Positions 7,455 to 8,317 of a stretch of DNA of 8,317 nt are shown here, one piece after another. A program made the translations under genes and the position numbers. The first letter of the stretch is position 1; every line of letters starts with the position of its first letter. The stretch spans positions 1-8,317 of the forward strand of contig JAEZVO010000049.1 in the NCBI GenBank assembly GCA_023443125.1, read 5' to 3'. The notes below the pieces were generated by a model. It worked only from the letters and a program-made list of their open reading frames with translations. It did not search any database and had not been told where the DNA came from. This DNA comes from Actinomycetes bacterium. GTDB taxonomy: Bacteria > Actinomycetota > Actinomycetes > Propionibacteriales > Propionibacteriaceae.

Positions 7455-8251
7455 ATGAAGTCGAAGCGTCTCGCGGCCGCGTTGGCAGCGGCTGCAATGG
7501 TGGGTACGGGGGGCGCTCGCCCCGGTGACTGCTCACGCAGAACTGAAGCCCGTCATCAAGGAGATCAAGCAGGTCGAGGGAACCACCAACAAGTTCACCG
7601 TGTCCTACACCGGTTGCTCCAAGGCCGACATGGGAGAGGGACGTCAGGTTGAGGTTTTTGTCACACATCCTGATCACTGGTCCCCGACTCGTGCGGCAGG
7701 CAACCCGACGGCAAATGGTGAAGGCAGTATCACGTTCGAACGCGCCGAGGCTGGCCAAGCGGAGTTGACACTCACTTGTTACCACGAAAGCGCAGAGAAG
7801 CTCTTCGAAGTGAAGAACACGATCCTTGAGATCAATGATGACGCCGAACAGGGTGACGGCAAGGCCCTCAATATCCGCGGTCGATACTTCAAACAGCGGG
7901 AAGTCGTCACTTTCTTCGTGACCGACCCAGCCGGTAAACGTACCCAACTTGGCCAAGCTGTTTCTGACGAGGTCGATGAGGTGAACCTGAACGGCATCGA
8001 CCTCCCTCGTACAATATCAGGGCGTCTACAAGATTGATGCCACTTCTGAGAAGAGCGGATACACAGGAACCGGCGACTACGTGATCAAGGACTCGTCACT
8101 GCCTAAGTACACGGGCCAGGATCCGGAGAAGCCCAAGCCAGATAAGCCTGCTCCCGAGAAGCCTAAGCCGGAAAAGCCTGCACCGGCAAAGCCTGCGCCG
8201 GGCAAGAAAGCCCCAGCGAAGAACAAAGGCCTGCCGTCCACTGGCGTGTAA
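7455..8251 (+). pseudogene. Exported Lys/Pro-tailed protein ending in LPSTGV, interrupted by two +1 frameshifts
   Basis: The ATG at 7455 follows GGGAGA and opens a signal peptide: MKSKR, then a long Ala-rich hydrophobic stretch. In this sequence the frame is lost at a run of six G (7508-7513). Dropping one G restores GALAPVTAHA, a good signal peptidase I site, and joins ELKPVIKEIKQ in the frame that runs from about 7525 to 8037. That frame (about 165 residues) looks beta-rich and secreted, with two Cys that might form a disulfide, and resembles no family I can name. A second +1 shift between 7991 and about 8014 is needed to reach the next frame. That frame continues YQGVYKIDATSEKSG into a Lys-Pro-Glu repeat tail and ends KNKGLPSTGV. 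The rebuilt protein would have 264 residues. The tail suits a wall-spanning region, but no membrane segment or basic tail follows LPSTG. It could be a real pseudogene, a phase-variable gene, or an intact gene with sequencing errors. Confidence 0.75.
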
Positions 8252-8280
8252 GCACATTCCGTAAACAACGCGAGTGGGGG

Positions 8281-8311
8281 GGGGCGCCCCCCAAGAGAGG
8301 GGGGGCGCCCC
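8281..8311. terminator. GC-only 12-bp hairpin after the exported protein gene
   Basis: GGGGCGCCCCCC (8281-8292) and GGGGGGCGCCCC (8300-8311) form a perfect 12-bp stem with the 7-nt loop AAGAGAG, 29 nt past the last stop codon. No T-tract follows; the flanks are G runs (nine G at 8276-8284, five G at 8313-8317). The position suggests a transcript end, but it could equally be a repeat at a contig edge. Confidence 0.5.
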
Positions 8312-8317
8312 AGGGGG

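Noticed and set aside
7417..7956. A minus-strand frame opposite the exported protein gene.
   Set aside because: The plus strand shows a signal peptide, Cys pair and wall-type tail across three frames, while the minus-strand product shows nothing recognisable.
8276..8317. The terminal G runs read as a G-quadruplex.
   Set aside because: Only three G runs lie within the window and they are largely locked in a strong GC hairpin, so a four-tract quadruplex cannot be supported from what is visible.

Overview
The window is high-GC DNA with actinobacterial gene content. It carries a THUMP-like SAM methyltransferase next to groES-groEL, two HrcA/CIRCE operators, an IMP dehydrogenase followed by the GuaB3 paralogue, and a Lys-Pro-rich exported protein ending in an LPXTG-like motif. 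This fits Propionibacteriaceae or a close relative, but that placement is inference from gene order and protein style, not from a search.

Layout. Positions 1-1044 hold the 3' part of a class I SAM-dependent methyltransferase with a THUMP-like C-terminal domain. Positions 1039-2089 are a scar. It consists of an internal fragment of biotin synthase (bioB) on the minus strand, about 298 bp and flanked by an 8-bp direct repeat, joined to a pxpC (5-oxoprolinase subunit C) that has lost its N-terminus. Both fragments look fresh: they have no internal stops and their family motifs are intact. This means either a recent rearrangement or an assembly/amplification chimera. The pxpC stop codon lies inside the first of two CIRCE operators (2070-2142), which frame a heat-shock promoter for groES (2238-2537) and groEL (2550-4139). 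A strong GC-rich hairpin follows groEL.

Positions 4285-7220 form a compact operon: guaB, guaB3 and a small AroQ-type chorismate mutase whose ATG overlaps the guaB3 stop. GuaB is the complete, catalytically competent IMP dehydrogenase. GuaB3 has no cysteine at the catalytic-loop position, where a His stands instead. The operon therefore pairs guanine nucleotide synthesis with the branch point to Phe/Tyr.

Positions 7221-7454 hold no gene but contain two REP-like palindromes with the same ends and different cores. From 7455 to 8251 lies a secreted Lys/Pro-tailed protein ending in LPSTGV. In this sequence it is broken by two +1 frameshifts, one of them in a run of six G. The window ends in a G-rich 12-bp hairpin whose arms are each nearly self-palindromic.

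I see no CRISPR array, tRNA, rRNA, transposase or integrase. I did not find a clear new multi-gene system. The points most worth following are the bioB/pxpC scar, the Cys-less GuaB3 and the doubly frameshifted surface protein.
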